From Chara braunii (lineage: Eukaryota; Streptophyta; Charophyceae; Charales; Characeae): 22,500 bases of DNA. Position numbers and translations under genes: made by a program. This document shows positions 9,521 to 18,032 of the stretch, one piece after another; the stretch's first letter is position 1; each line of letters opens with the position of its first letter. The notes beneath the pieces were generated by a model. The model made no database searches and was not told the DNA's origin. It saw only the letters and a list, made by a program, of their open reading frames with translations. The stretch is taken from assembly GCA_003427395.1 (NCBI GenBank), contig BFEA01000104.1:293438-315937 (forward strand), written 5' to 3'.

Positions 9521-11823
9521 GGACCAGTCGCAGAGAAGGTGAGTTGCATCGTGCCAGCTTTGACTGCCCTCACATCATCCTTGAATCCTTCCATCTCTCT
9601 CTTATCGCCCAACTCTTTTTCTTTATCCAGAAGCTTGAGCATCTTCCCGATATCATTCACTCTAATTGTTGTCTTCTCGTCTATTATTCCACTTTCTTTC
9701 AGTTTTGTCCGTACTTCCTCAATCAGCTTGTCAGATTCTCCATGCTTAAGAGAGTTAACATTTCGTTGATGACGAGGATGATGCCTATCACTTATCACAA
9801 AGGCCTGTTCTTGACTATTGTTAGGATCTTGGAGAGAAAGTCAGGCCGCCCCATCATGGCCAAAGAACGGACAAGCCTCTATTCTATGTAGGAAAGGGGC
9901 TCCGAGAATATAGTCATGATCCAAGTTGGGGACCATAAAACAGAGGATCTCGACCCGTAAAGTTCCAATCCGAATAGGCAAATCATCAATAAAACCTTCC
10001 AAAGGCAGGAATCCAGCTATATTGGAAAGCCGATGATTGACCTTTCCGTCTATATCGAGCCCACATGATCTCATTGTGGCCGAGGACATAAGCACCATCT
10101 CAGCTCCAGAGTCTACTAGAGCTCTGACTTTCACATCATTCACAAAGATATTCAAGTATCCACACGATATGTTACCAAAACTCATCTTGGTACCGGGCAG
10201 GGCTCTTTCCACATGCTGAGGGAAGAGTCTTAAGCTATTAATTTCTACCTTCCGCCTGTCAACCATCTTTTTAAGTTTTTCTCTAAACTTAGGTACCAAG
10301 GCTACTGCTTCTTTCCAGGATAGGGTGATCTTGGTCTCCTCGAGTAATTTCTTTACTACTTCATCTATCGAGTTCCCTTCCTCGGCTTCAGATCTCAAGA
10401 CCACCCTTCTCTTCTTCCCGACAGCTTCCTTTCTTTTCCTTTTATTCACTAGGTCCTTGGTCCCATCTATCAGCTGGTCTAACTCTCTTTGAGCCTTCTC
10501 TCGCTTTTTCTGTTCGACCTCTTTTTGACTGATATGGGATACATTCAGACTTTGACTTCCAGGATTGTCATCTCGAGCCACTATCTCTGGAGGTAGCATA
10601 CCATCAAAGGTGATAACATTAACTCTAGCCTTCTTGTTTTTATCCTTATGGGCTTTAGCTTGTTCTAGGACAACTGCTCGCATCCCTCCTTTGACTCGGA
10701 AATCTATCTTGTTCCAATTGGTATCATAGACGTGTCCATTGACATTCTTTTTGACAATCCCTTCTTCGAGTTCCTTTTCTAGTAAAGGGCACCGAGTTAT
10801 AGTATGACCTTTCTCGTCACAATAATAACATCGGAAGGGGCCATCTCTCCTTTGCCAATCTCGACTCTTATTATCTTTCTTCCAATCCCGGTCGCGCTTC
10901 TTCTTTTGTCTCTCTTTTCTTCTTCGCCTAGCGTCATCATCACTACTCTCGCTCTCACTTTCACTATCTTCCTTTTGTTTCTCCTTTTTTCTTTCTACCT
11001 TACCTTTTTCGGCTCCAAGAAGTGTTTGAGTTGCTGGGGCAGGAAGGGTTAAATTTTCGAAGCTACCAAGCTTAACGAGAAGACCAAGGATCTCTTGGGC
11101 CTTCAAGTTTCCTTTCTTAACTGCCTCAACATTTCCCTCTCTTGCACTAGTGATTGCTTTCATCTGTTCCAGAGACCACTTTCGGTTTGACACCGAAGGT
11201 AGTTCACGGACCATCTTAATCACTTCATCTCACTTCAGAGGATAATGAGCAGCGCGGCTTACCACACTCGTCCTTTCATCCTCTGCAAAATTAGTTAGCA
11301 GGACATGACACTTCTGGGCCTCATCTAGGAAGGGTACTTTCCGCGCAACCCGCTCAAAATCCTCTAAGAATTGATCAAGGGTTGCATATTTTGAACGTCG
11401 CACTTCCAACAAATTTTGCATGGTCGTTGGGACGTCATACTTTGCACATTCTTCTAACATTTTTTGTCTAACCTCGACCCATGTTGTCAGTCTTCGTGTC
11501 GTTTTTGTCACCGACACCCTCATCTTAGGCTCAACATAGGCTAGCAGAGCTTTTAACTTTTGTTTGTCCGATCAACCGTGGCTCACACCGAAGACATCAT
11601 AGTCTTCCAGGAACTCCCTAACCTTGGTTTCATCAAAACAGGGTATGTTCTCTGGAGGTACCTTAGCTCATGGAAGGTCTAGACGAACATTCATAGTGTT
11701 CATCCCGATCTTCATGGCCTCTATCCTCTTCAACATTTCTTGTAGAACAGTGGTAGTGGTCACTTCTCCGTCACCTGCGGAGGAACTAACAAGGTTCTGC
11801 CTTGCGTCCGGTCCCCTGACCAT
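9505..11823 (-). pseudogene. gag-pro: gag-protease polyprotein, interrupted by in-frame TGA codons
   Basis: One frame of 772 codons runs from the ATG at 11823 to TAG at 9505-9507. It encodes the capsid-like Gag (for example LDQFLEDFERVARKVPFLDE), a Ser/Asp-rich then Lys/Arg-rich linker, a CCHC knuckle (CYYCDEKGHTITRC, about residues 332-345, CX2CX4HX4C) for RNA binding, and a retropepsin-like aspartic protease with catalytic ALVDSGAEMVLMS (Asp about 571) and ILGAPFL. Four in-frame TGA codons interrupt it at codons 52, 84, 198 and 661 (11668, 11572, 11230 and 9841); several probably replace Trp. Length and order fit Ty3/gypsy. RT continues in the -1 frame, with a slippery T TTT TTA three codons before the terminal stop. 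It acts in cytoplasmic virus-like particles. Confidence 0.85.
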
Positions 11824-11848
11824 CTTGTCTGATTTACTAGTTAAACTC

Positions 11849-12271
11849 TTATTTCTTCCTGAACCTTTTCTCTCTTATGATTGCGTTTAAAATCGGTTCC
11901 CAGTTTCTGCCGTCAGTAAAGCTTTCCGGCAAAACTGGCTCGGGGAACCTGTCAAACACAGTCGGAGCTAGGTTACTCATTACTCTTGCTCCTTTTCTTT
12001 CTAACTCTCTCTTTTCTTGATCAACTGTATTACTAATCCAACTTCGAAAAGATTCGCGATTTGTCCCTCTTTCTGTTAATGAGGAAATATAGGGTCGAAT
12101 ATCGTACTCACCGGTGTCAAGGAACTTCACCACAAGGATATACGCATTTTCAGGTGCGTGTTTCTCCTCCAGGGATATGCAGCGTTCTATCTTGTAGGGA
12201 AAAGCTCCTCCACTGGTAAAAGGAACTAAGGCGTCTAGTGCTGCCGTGACTGCCGGACAGTAACCAGACAT
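11849..12271 (-). CDS. ORF1f, last pre-gag family member
   Basis: This 140-codon intact frame starts 54 bases after the previous stop and ends in TAA 25 bases before the gag ATG. It shows GGAFPYKIERC at about residues 21-31, VKFLDTGEYDIRPYI, FDRFPEPVLPESF, then DGRNWEPILNAIIREKRF and a basic end (RKK). It is close to ORF1b and ORF1e, so the array most likely arose by tandem duplication and divergence. No known domain is recognised. Its place directly before gag suggests a structural or RNA-handling role at best. Confidence 0.75.
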   Translation of the reverse strand: MSGYCPAVTAALDALVPFTSGGAFPYKIERCISLEEKHAPENAYILVVKFLDTGEYDIRPYISSLTERGTNRESFRSWISNTVDQEKRELERKGARVMSNLAPTVFDRFPEPVLPESFTDGRNWEPILNAIIREKRFRKK

Positions 12272-12325
12272 TGCCTAGTCCTTAGCAACCCCCATGATTC
12301 TTCTTTGTCTCTGATCCGTCTAATC

Positions 12326-12841
12326 CTATCCAGTGCTTGAATCGTCAATGTTGACACTACTCCACTTCCTATCTCTCAAAACGGCATTAAGAATAGGCTC
12401 CCAGTCCTTACCATTGAAGAAGCTATCTGGAATAGGAGGACTTGGAAAACCCTCGTACTCAGTAGGCTCCACACTCCAGGTAACTTTCTTACCTTCCTTC
12501 TTGAGTTCGTTTCTGTATTTACAGACGTGACTAAGTGCCCACTCGTGACACCCCGTATACCNCCGCCAAATCTTCCTAGTCACTGGAGTGTATATACGCA
12601 CGTCATATTCATTGGTCTCTAGGAAGCGAGTTACTNACACATACACTTTTTCTTCTGCCTCAGGNATGGCTAANACAGTGTATCTCTCAATCTTATAAGG
12701 AAACGCCCCTCCTACCGTGAAGGGTTCCAAATCCCGGAGTAGGCGCGAGATGACCGAAGAATTAATATCTTGTAAGACTTTTTTTTCAGCCTTCTCCCAA
12801 ATATGCCTGCTTCCTAGGAAACCAGCATTCTCCTCAGCCAT
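12326..12841 (-). CDS. ORF1e, pre-gag family member with ambiguous bases
   Basis: I choose the ATG at 12841 (MAEENAGFLGSRHIWEKAEK), 19 bases after the previous stop; the frame is open upstream to 12916, but that part overlaps ORF1d. Family motifs are GGAFPYKIERY, TRFLETNEYDVRIYT, GKKVTWSVEPTEYEGFPSPP and FFNGKDWEPILNAVLRDRKW, followed by a short tail (SSVNIDDSSTG). Four N calls (12562, 12636, 12665, 12674) leave residues undetermined. The N-terminal extension of about 40 residues is longer than in ORF1b. Function is unknown. Confidence 0.7.
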   Translation of the reverse strand: MAEENAGFLGSRHIWEKAEKKVLQDINSSVISRLLRDLEPFTVGGAFPYKIERYTXLAXPEAEEKVYVXVTRFLETNEYDVRIYTPVTRKIWRXYTGCHEWALSHVCKYRNELKKEGKKVTWSVEPTEYEGFPSPPIPDSFFNGKDWEPILNAVLRDRKWSSVNIDDSSTG

Positions 12842-12860
12842 AACAAGCTTCTTTCCATTG

Positions 12861-13385
12861 TCAGGTGAGGAAAATTTCAAGAGAAGCTTCGTCTTGAACT
12901 TCGAACCGACGTACAAAGGTATCGAAAACCAGAGTCTTCAGTCGCATGACTAGGTCATTCTCTTTTGCCTTGCCAACCATGGCAATAACTTCTAGAGAAG
13001 GCGCCCAGTCTCTCATGTCAGCGAAGCTATCCGTAGTCAAAAAACTAGGGAGTCTCTCAAATTGTCCGACTCGTTTCCCCCAAGTCACTTTCTCATCCAA
13101 GCTTCGAAGTAGCTCCCTTATCCTCGAGAGGTGAATGTACGCTCTCCTCAGGCACTCTAAATAGCCTTCTTCCTCTTTTATTCCTTCCTGAGCATAAATC
13201 CTCACGTCAAGCTCGTCAGTCTTGAGAAATCTGACCATTGGAACATAGAATACTAAACGCTCTTCCTTACAGACGTCGTGTCTCAATATCTCGAACGAGC
13301 TATCAATCTCTGTTACTTTATCCAACCATCCTCTACCAATGGTCACAGTCGCAATTGACGTAGAGTTTTCACACTCCAATATCAT
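12861..13385 (-). CDS. ORF1d, divergent pre-gag family member
   Basis: This 174-codon frame overlaps the previous ORF by 4 bases. Family features are recognisable but diverged: VRFLKTDELDVRIYA in place of RFLDTDDYDVRPYV, EKVTWGKRVGQFERLPSF in place of KKVIWSVLPREFERFPSP, and DSFADMRDWAPSLEVI in place of SFCDGKDWGPIFNAV. The GGAFPY segment is not conserved (SSFEILRHDV occupies its place). It carries about 35 extra C-terminal residues (KENDLVMRLKTLVFDTFVRR). The stop is at 12861, 19 bases before the ATG of the next ORF. Function is unknown. Confidence 0.65.
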   Translation of the reverse strand: MILECENSTSIATVTIGRGWLDKVTEIDSSFEILRHDVCKEERLVFYVPMVRFLKTDELDVRIYAQEGIKEEEGYLECLRRAYIHLSRIRELLRSLDEKVTWGKRVGQFERLPSFLTTDSFADMRDWAPSLEVIAMVGKAKENDLVMRLKTLVFDTFVRRFEVQDEASLEIFLT

Positions 13386-13717
13386 TGCTTTGGGCTGCTC
13401 CTAGCGCCTCTAGCCAGACTGTCCGCAGGATGCTGTCTAGATAAAATAGTCTCATCTCTCGCATGCAGCATCACTCTCCTGCCGTCCGAACTTTTGCAAT
13501 CCAGCAAATGCCTAATCTTAGTCTGATCCGTAATTGCTCTAAAAGCAGCCGCCCGCATAAGCTCAAGGTAATGCTCTACCATGTCCATCTCATCGCGCCT
13601 ACCTAGCCTAGTGTCGCATTCTCTCACGACCCCGATGATAGTCTCTCGCTGCTCATCTAGATAGACCTCGAAGCAGAAGCTCTCTCCGTCATCAGGAATG
13701 TAGACATCTTTTGGCAT
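13382..13717 (-). CDS. ORF1c, orphan ORF inside the pre-gag cluster
   Basis: This 111-codon frame starts three bases after the ORF1b stop and overlaps the next ORF by four bases (ATGA at 13385-13382). It lacks the GGAFPY, RFLDTD and DGKDW motifs of its neighbours. Visible features are an acidic start (MPKDVYIPDDGESFCFEVYL), a conserved-looking IIGVVRECDTRLGRRDEMD and a Ser/Arg-rich tail. It shares a loose pattern with LTR ORF A (S-F, T-I/L-V/I, V, D..I/V..Y). I do not recognise it. It may be a diverged or truncated N-terminal half of a two-domain protein whose C-terminal half is the next ORF. Confidence 0.55.
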   Translation of the reverse strand: MPKDVYIPDDGESFCFEVYLDEQRETIIGVVRECDTRLGRRDEMDMVEHYLELMRAAAFRAITDQTKIRHLLDCKSSDGRRVMLHARDETILSRQHPADSLARGARSSPKQ

Positions 13718-13720
13718 GAG

Positions 13721-14116
13721 TCACCACACTCGTTCTCTAAGTACCGCGTTGAAAATTGGTCCCCAGTCCTTCCCGTCGCAGAAGCTAGTGGGCACAGACG
13801 GACTTGGAAATCTCTCAAACTCTCTAGGCAGGACACTCCAGATCACTTTCTTTCCTCGTTGTCTAAGCAACAGCCTTTCATCTAGGACATACTCAGCAGC
13901 AACTATCCAACACGCCTTGTAATCGATCCCTCTCCTTGTCTCAGCAGATACATATGGCCTCACATCATAGTCATCTGTATCAAGAAACCGAGCTACAAGG
14001 ACGTACAAGATCACTGAGTCGTGCTCACAAGTCACACACCTCTCAATAACATACGGGAAGGCACCCCCAGCCGTGATCCTAATCAGCGCCTCTATCACAT
14101 TCGTTACTGCTGACAT
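13721..14116 (-). CDS. ORF1b, pre-gag protein family, intact
   Basis: This 131-codon intact frame is the best-preserved member. It shows GGAFPYVIERC at about residues 17-27, ARFLDTDDYDVRPYV, then GKKVIWSVLPREFERFPSPS, SFCDGKDWGPI and a final LRERVW. The domain is small, with regularly spaced hydrophobic positions and no signal peptide or membrane segment. It begins 7 bases after ORF1a. It ends in TGA three bases before the ATG of the next ORF, which is in the same frame, so stop readthrough would fuse the two. Function is unknown. Repeated conservation of GGAFPY and the DGKDW motif argues for selection on protein sequence. Confidence 0.75.
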   Translation of the reverse strand: MSAVTNVIEALIRITAGGAFPYVIERCVTCEHDSVILYVLVARFLDTDDYDVRPYVSAETRRGIDYKACWIVAAEYVLDERLLLRQRGKKVIWSVLPREFERFPSPSVPTSFCDGKDWGPIFNAVLRERVW

Positions 14117-14123
14117 TGACTAC

Positions 14124-14522
14124 TTACCAGGTTTGTCTTCTCAGCGATGCATTGATGATTGGCTGTCAGTTCCTACCATCACATAATCCTTTAGGTACTG
14201 GCGGGGTAGGAATCCTCTCATAAATCCTAGGAAATAAGCTCCAACTCGCTTCTATCCCTTGTTGTCTCAATTGATCCCTCTCGACTTTGACACACTCCAC
14301 TATGACATCCCAGTTGGTAAAGAAACTCGGATCCCGATCAGTCCCTTCTAGGATGTAGGGTCGAATATCATAATCATCAGTGTCAAGGAATCTAGAGACA
14401 AACACATGCACAGTCGTCGTACTTTTTACATAAGTAATGCATTTGACAAACATATAAGGGAAAGCACCACCGAAGGTGACACGAGTTAGGGTTTCTAGGA
14501 CATTATACTCTTCAGTCATCAT
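14124..14522 (-). pseudogene. ORF1a, first member of the pre-gag protein family
   Basis: The first of six ORFs between the PBS and gag encodes about 132 codons. It shows the family pattern: GGAFPY near residue 18, then RFLDTDDYDIRPYI, a Trp-containing middle, SWSLFPRIYERIPTPPVP and CDGRN, ending NASLRRQTW. An in-frame TGA at 14166-14168 stands exactly where relatives have Trp (CDGKDW or NGKDW), so a TGG-to-TGA change has truncated it; the frame then continues to TAA at 14124. The start is the ATG at 14522. The next ORF begins 7 bases after the TAA. Function is unknown. Position upstream of gag recalls ORF1 of Ogre/Tat elements, but I see no sequence link. Confidence 0.7.
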
Positions 14523-14748
14523 CTGGTTTCTGACTTATAGACTTCTCAAGCGAAGGGTCCAAAAAACAAATTACAAACCCTTGCTTGCAGGTCTGAATCA
14601 CTTCAGATAGACCTCTGCAAGAGGCCCCTCCTCTCGGAGCTTCTCCAGCCGAGAGTCTTTCTGACTTGAGCCAGATCATGTACGAAATTGCTGCGTAGTC
14701 ACATATATTGTGACCAAGGTCCGCTCCTAGGAACTCAAGATTTTTGAG
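14523..14748 (-). other. Untranslated leader between PBS and first ORF
   Basis: This 226-bp leader runs from the primer-binding site to the ATG of ORF1a at 14522. An open frame runs through it and the PBS, but its sequence is not conserved-looking. It would be the expected place for a packaging signal; none is identifiable by eye. Confidence 0.45.
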
Positions 14749-14766
14749 TCCCCGGCAACGGCGCCA
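14749..14766 (-). promoter_or_regulatory. Primer-binding site complementary to tRNA-Asp 3' end
   Basis: The minus strand reads TGGCGCCGTTGCCGGGGA, the complement of the 3' end of plant tRNA-Asp(GUC) including CCA. It would prime minus-strand DNA synthesis by reverse transcription. Four bases (AAAA on the minus strand) separate it from the LTR end at 14771. The same primer type is known from some plant Ty3/gypsy lineages. The tRNA match is from memory of the tRNA sequence, not a search. Confidence 0.85.
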
Positions 14767-14913
14767 TTTTTGTCGCGCCCCCACTGCTTCAAGGGTCCGG
14801 TGAGATGTCCTTCCCTGGGACCGAGCTCAGTGGGTTGAAGGACTGGCTGACTGTCACGCAAGAATTTTGATAGGTATAAAAATAAAGGTATATTCAGAGG
14901 CTGTCACACTTTA

Positions 14914-15076
14914 TCATACAGTCAAGTAGTCAGGATTATCCCTCCTGCCACCGGCTACACGGCTTAGAGTGAGGCGTTCGGGTTTATCGCCTGCACCTGA
15001 CCCCGTATAAAGAATAGAGTCAAGGTCAGCAGAGTCCCTATCATTCAGGAGTCCTTTAAGCTGCCTTGAGTAAAAC
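14914..15076 (-). CDS. Possible terminal exon or small ORF next to the LTR end
   Basis: On the minus strand a T-rich tract ending TTTTATGCAG (15087-15077), resembling a plant 3' splice site, leads into an open frame. That frame is hydrophilic and gene-like (RQLKGLLNDRDSADLDSI, then ERLTLSRVAGGRRDN) and ends at a TGA at 14914-14916. The only donor noticed, just after the ORF B stop (AG|GT at 15303-15301), does not give a matching phase. The exon interpretation is therefore weak. Confidence 0.3.
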
Positions 15077-15303
15077 CTGCATAAAATAAGGAGGAAAATT
15101 AACAAACATGCATCACACATCATAGAGCACTTGACACTGACAACATGAGAAAACCAGAAACCAGACTTTCCAAGAGCATGACCAGAGAAACGAGACTGAA
15201 GAGTAGTACACAAAATATGCAGGGAGCAGCCATCGGAGGGCGGCAGTCACTAATAAATAATAATATTGTAATACATCATTATAATAACCGAAAAGAGGGA
15301 ACC

Positions 15304-15765
15304 TCAATCAATGATAATAAGCGGTAGCCCCTCGTGAGTGAGTGCTGTCGTCTGGGACTCCTCGTCATTGAGAACTCGTGTGGCTATAGACTCTAGAACC
15401 ACATAGCTGATCTCGAGAGGCGCTGCTGGATCAACCTTGCAGATATAGGCCATGCATCTAGCCATCTCCTCATCAGCGACGCTCCTGAGGTAAAGCTCCT
15501 CCGCAAGAATGATGTCGCCTGAAGCTTCAATCAATATCTCAATACGTCCTCTCCCACCAGAGTAAATGTAGGAAACCTCGAGAAAGCGATCTCCGTAGAG
15601 AGGCTTTCGATAAGCCTGCATAGCAAAGTCTGTCCCAACCAAATGACTATAGCCATCTCCAAGGTATGGGACCGGAATTTCCCCTCTTGGGGGACCAATA
15701 ACTGTCTCTGACCAAGGGTCGTCTGACATGTAGGAGTCAATCACCCTCAAGAAGATACCGTGCAA
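15304..15765 (-). CDS. LTR-encoded hypothetical ORF B
   Basis: A 153-codon minus-strand frame has balanced composition and alternating hydrophobic residues, for example GDRFLEVSYIYSGG and GRIEILIEASGDIILAEEL, which suggests beta strands and a folded protein. The first ATG-coded methionine is MSDDPWSETV a little inside the frame (about 15730); the upstream start would be TTG, so the true start is uncertain. It follows ORF A by about 80 bp and precedes a T-rich stretch and a small ORF. It lies in the LTR, so it should occur twice per element. I do not recognise the family. It could be part of one longer gene with ORF A. Confidence 0.45.
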   Translation of the reverse strand: MHGIFLRVIDSYMSDDPWSETVIGPPRGEIPVPYLGDGYSHLVGTDFAMQAYRKPLYGDRFLEVSYIYSGGRGRIEILIEASGDIILAEELYLRSVADEEMARCMAYICKVDPAAPLEISYVVLESIATRVLNDEESQTTALTHEGLPLIIID

Positions 15766-15846
15766 GAAGATGTGCGATCCTCCTCAATGTCGCCCTCCGA
15801 CGTCTCCGCTCGCTGGTCTCCAGCACTCCCGTCATTGTCCACAAAC

Positions 15847-16391
15847 TCAATCTCTATGAGTGTCCCAGTCGAAGTAATCGCCAAGATCAACGTCACTCAC
15901 AGAGCAGGGCTCCAAGTCCGACTCATCCGTCTCTGATCTCTGGACGCATATAGTGATTGCGACCCAGGATCTGGCTATCTCTCTCCTAATCCGGTCGTCC
16001 TTCCGCCTCTTGTCGTTGCTGCGAGATTCACTAAGGGGCTTGGGGTTGCATCCATCAACATCGAAGAGCACACCCCAGGAGCCGAAGGTACTCGGGGAAA
16101 CACCACGTGCAGCCAGTTGTCCCTCCAATAGCTCTCCCTGCGAAATATGTAATCAGCAATCCTGTCGTACGTGGTGCCCTTCACCCCCGTCTCTGCCCCC
16201 TTCACCGAGTAGGTGATCACGAGCGTGTGTCTCGAGGTCGAGGACTCGTTGGCCCTGATAGTGAAACTCTGATGTCCCACATGTCTGTAACAGAACCTCT
16301 CAATCAATCTACCCCACTTAGGGGTAGTCTCACGACGACGGGCCAACTTGGACAGAAAGCACACCCTCTCTAGTACGGGTACTGTCTCCAA
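15847..16391 (-). pseudogene. LTR-encoded hypothetical ORF A, frameshifted
   Basis: Two overlapping minus-strand frames look like one broken gene. The frame starting at 16391 opens with METVPVLERVCFLSKLARRR and stays plausible to about 16110 (IADYIFRRESYWRDNW). A second frame, from about 16128 to 15847, continues with a basic then acidic stretch ending SDVDLGDYFDWDTHRD. A third frame beyond 15847 carries another acidic run (IEIEFVDNDGSAGD), hinting at a further shift. The N-terminal part has a faint likeness to the orphan ORF at 13382-13717 (S-F near the start, T-I/L-V/I, later D..I/V..Y), too weak to prove kinship. It lies inside the LTR, upstream of the primer-binding site. No known domain is recognised. 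An intron instead of frameshifts is possible. Confidence 0.4.
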
Positions 16392-16428
16392 GATCTGGCA
16401 GAATAGTAGTCAGCAACTCAATGTAAAA

Positions 16429-16943
16429 GCCTGTCTGAATGGTCTGACTGCAACTCGATATAGGGCCCGCCTGAATGGGCCCGGCTGAACAGCAACTCAA
16501 TATAGAGCCCGCTTGGATGGGCCCGGCTGAGCAGCAACTATCTCAGAAGAAAGGGCCCGCCTGAAGGGGCCTTACTGAAAACTGCGACAATCTCGAGAAG
16601 TGGACCCGCCTGAAGGGGCCCGACTGAATCAGCAACTCAATCTTGAAAAGTGGGCCCGCCTGAAGGGGTCCGGCTGAACAGCAACAATCTCGAGTAGGCC
16701 CGCCTGAAGGGTCCGGCTGAACAACAACAATCTCAAGTAGGACCGCCTGAAGGGCCCGGCTAAACAGCAACAATCTCAAGTAGGACCGCCTGAAGGGCCC
16801 GGCTGAACAGCAACAATCTCAAGTAGGCCCGCCTGAAGGGTCCGGCCGAACAGCAACAATCTCAAGTAGGACCGCCTTAAGGGCCCGGTTGAACAACAAC
16901 AATCTCAAGTAGGCCTGCCTGAAGGGCCCGGCCGAACAGCAAC
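16429..16943. repeat. 42-55-bp tandem array in the 5' LTR
   Basis: About twelve units carry CCGCCTGAAGGGCCCGGCTG and AACAGCAACAATCTCAAGTAG. Later units are near 42 bp and earlier ones longer and more diverged. Minus-strand ORFs across it are low-complexity translations. The matching 3' LTR region is outside the window. Confidence 0.85.
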
Positions 16944-17136
16944 TGATCAATAGAACATCTAATGCACAGGAACCAGTCACAAATGCTGAATGTACTGGGG
17001 CTAGACTGAGCCAAGTCATCTGTGCAGGGACTAAACTGCCACTGCTCCCTGCGCGATGAAGAATATCACGTGCATGAGGTGATGCTGATCAGCAAGGAAA
17101 TAAATCAATGGGTGCGTGAAGGCAAATCATCCCATA
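16944..17136. other. Unrecognised unique sequence between two LTR arrays
   Basis: About 190 bp separate the 42-bp array from the GC-rich array. I see no coding signal, repeat or regulatory motif that I can defend. Confidence 0.4.
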
Positions 17137-17640
17137 ATAATCATAGGCTCGGGCGCACACGATCGCGCACTCAAATGACAATACCCAGCCTGGGCGCACA
17201 TAGGTGCGTACTCTAATGTACTCAAATTGCATTATCCAGTCTGGACGCACACATATCCAGCGCACGTGCACATGGGCGCACACTCAAATAACTACATCCA
17301 GCCTGGGGGCACATGGGCGCGCACTCTAACTGCTATGCCAAGCTTGGGCGCGAATGGGCGGGCACTTTCAAGCTTGGGTGCGCATGGGCGCGCACTCTCA
17401 AGCTTGGGTGCGCATGGGCGCGCACTCTAACTGCAATGCCAAGCTTGGGCGCGCATGGGCACGCACTCTCAAGTTTGGGCGCGCATGGGCGCACACTCTA
17501 ACTGCAATGCCAAGCTTGGGCGCGCATGGGCACGCTCTCTAACAACAATATCAAGCTTGGGTGTGCATGGGCGTGCACTCTCAAGCTTGGGCACGTATGG
17601 GCACGCAATATCTGGTCTGGGCACGTGTGGGCACGCACTG
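17137..17640. repeat. GC-rich tandem array, 30/41-bp units (5' LTR copy)
   Basis: Same family as bases 1-260 but more of it is visible. Divergent units start near 17137 and regular units with the AAGCTT GGGCGCGCATGGGC core run from about 17335. The region shows how the array continues beyond the left window edge in the other LTR. Confidence 0.85.
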
Positions 17641-18032
17641 AAAATAATTATCTGATCTGGGTGCGCGCGAGCAGGTATTTAAAAATAATAATAGGTCCGG
17701 GCGCGCGCGGACGCGCACTGAAAATAAATATCAGACCTGGGCGCACGCGAGCGCGCACTGAAAATTATAATCAAAATTCAATCTTTGCTTGGGACTAATA
17801 TACAACTGTTTGCAACAGGGTACTACTCGCCAAACTTGGCCTTCTCTTAGGGACAGACTACTATCGTCATCAAACGAGAGTTGGTCAACAGAGTATGTGC
17901 AGACTAAATACCCCGTTGAAATGGACACCAGTGCTCTTCAGTGATGGTGCACAACAACACACACACAGTCGCGAACAGCAGTGTTTCTCAGTCACGGTAC
18001 GCGACTGCGCACAGTTGAGAATAGCAAAATAT

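Noticed and set aside
6211-14522. A genetic code with UGA as Trp
   Set aside because: TGG Trp codons are frequent in the same frames, natural stops include TGA, and frameshifts and TAG/TAA stops also occur. Decay with a mutation bias is simpler. Kept as a finding because the bias itself is notable.
14749-14766. A tRNA-Asp 3' end on the plus strand
   Set aside because: The 18 bases match the end of a tRNA, but no D-arm, anticodon arm or 5' acceptor strand precedes them. The setting next to an LTR edge fits a primer-binding site.
15077-15302. A clear intron joining LTR ORF B to the downstream small ORF
   Set aside because: The acceptor looks good, but the only nearby donor follows the ORF B stop and gives the wrong phase. 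The exon is listed only at low confidence.
16543-17019. Minus-strand ORFs across 16543-16779 and 16819-17019
   Set aside because: They are translations of the 42-bp tandem array and lack any non-repeat sequence.
17137-17640. CRISPR-like array of short repeats
   Set aside because: Units are directly contiguous and variable in length, without unique spacers, and the setting is a eukaryotic LTR.
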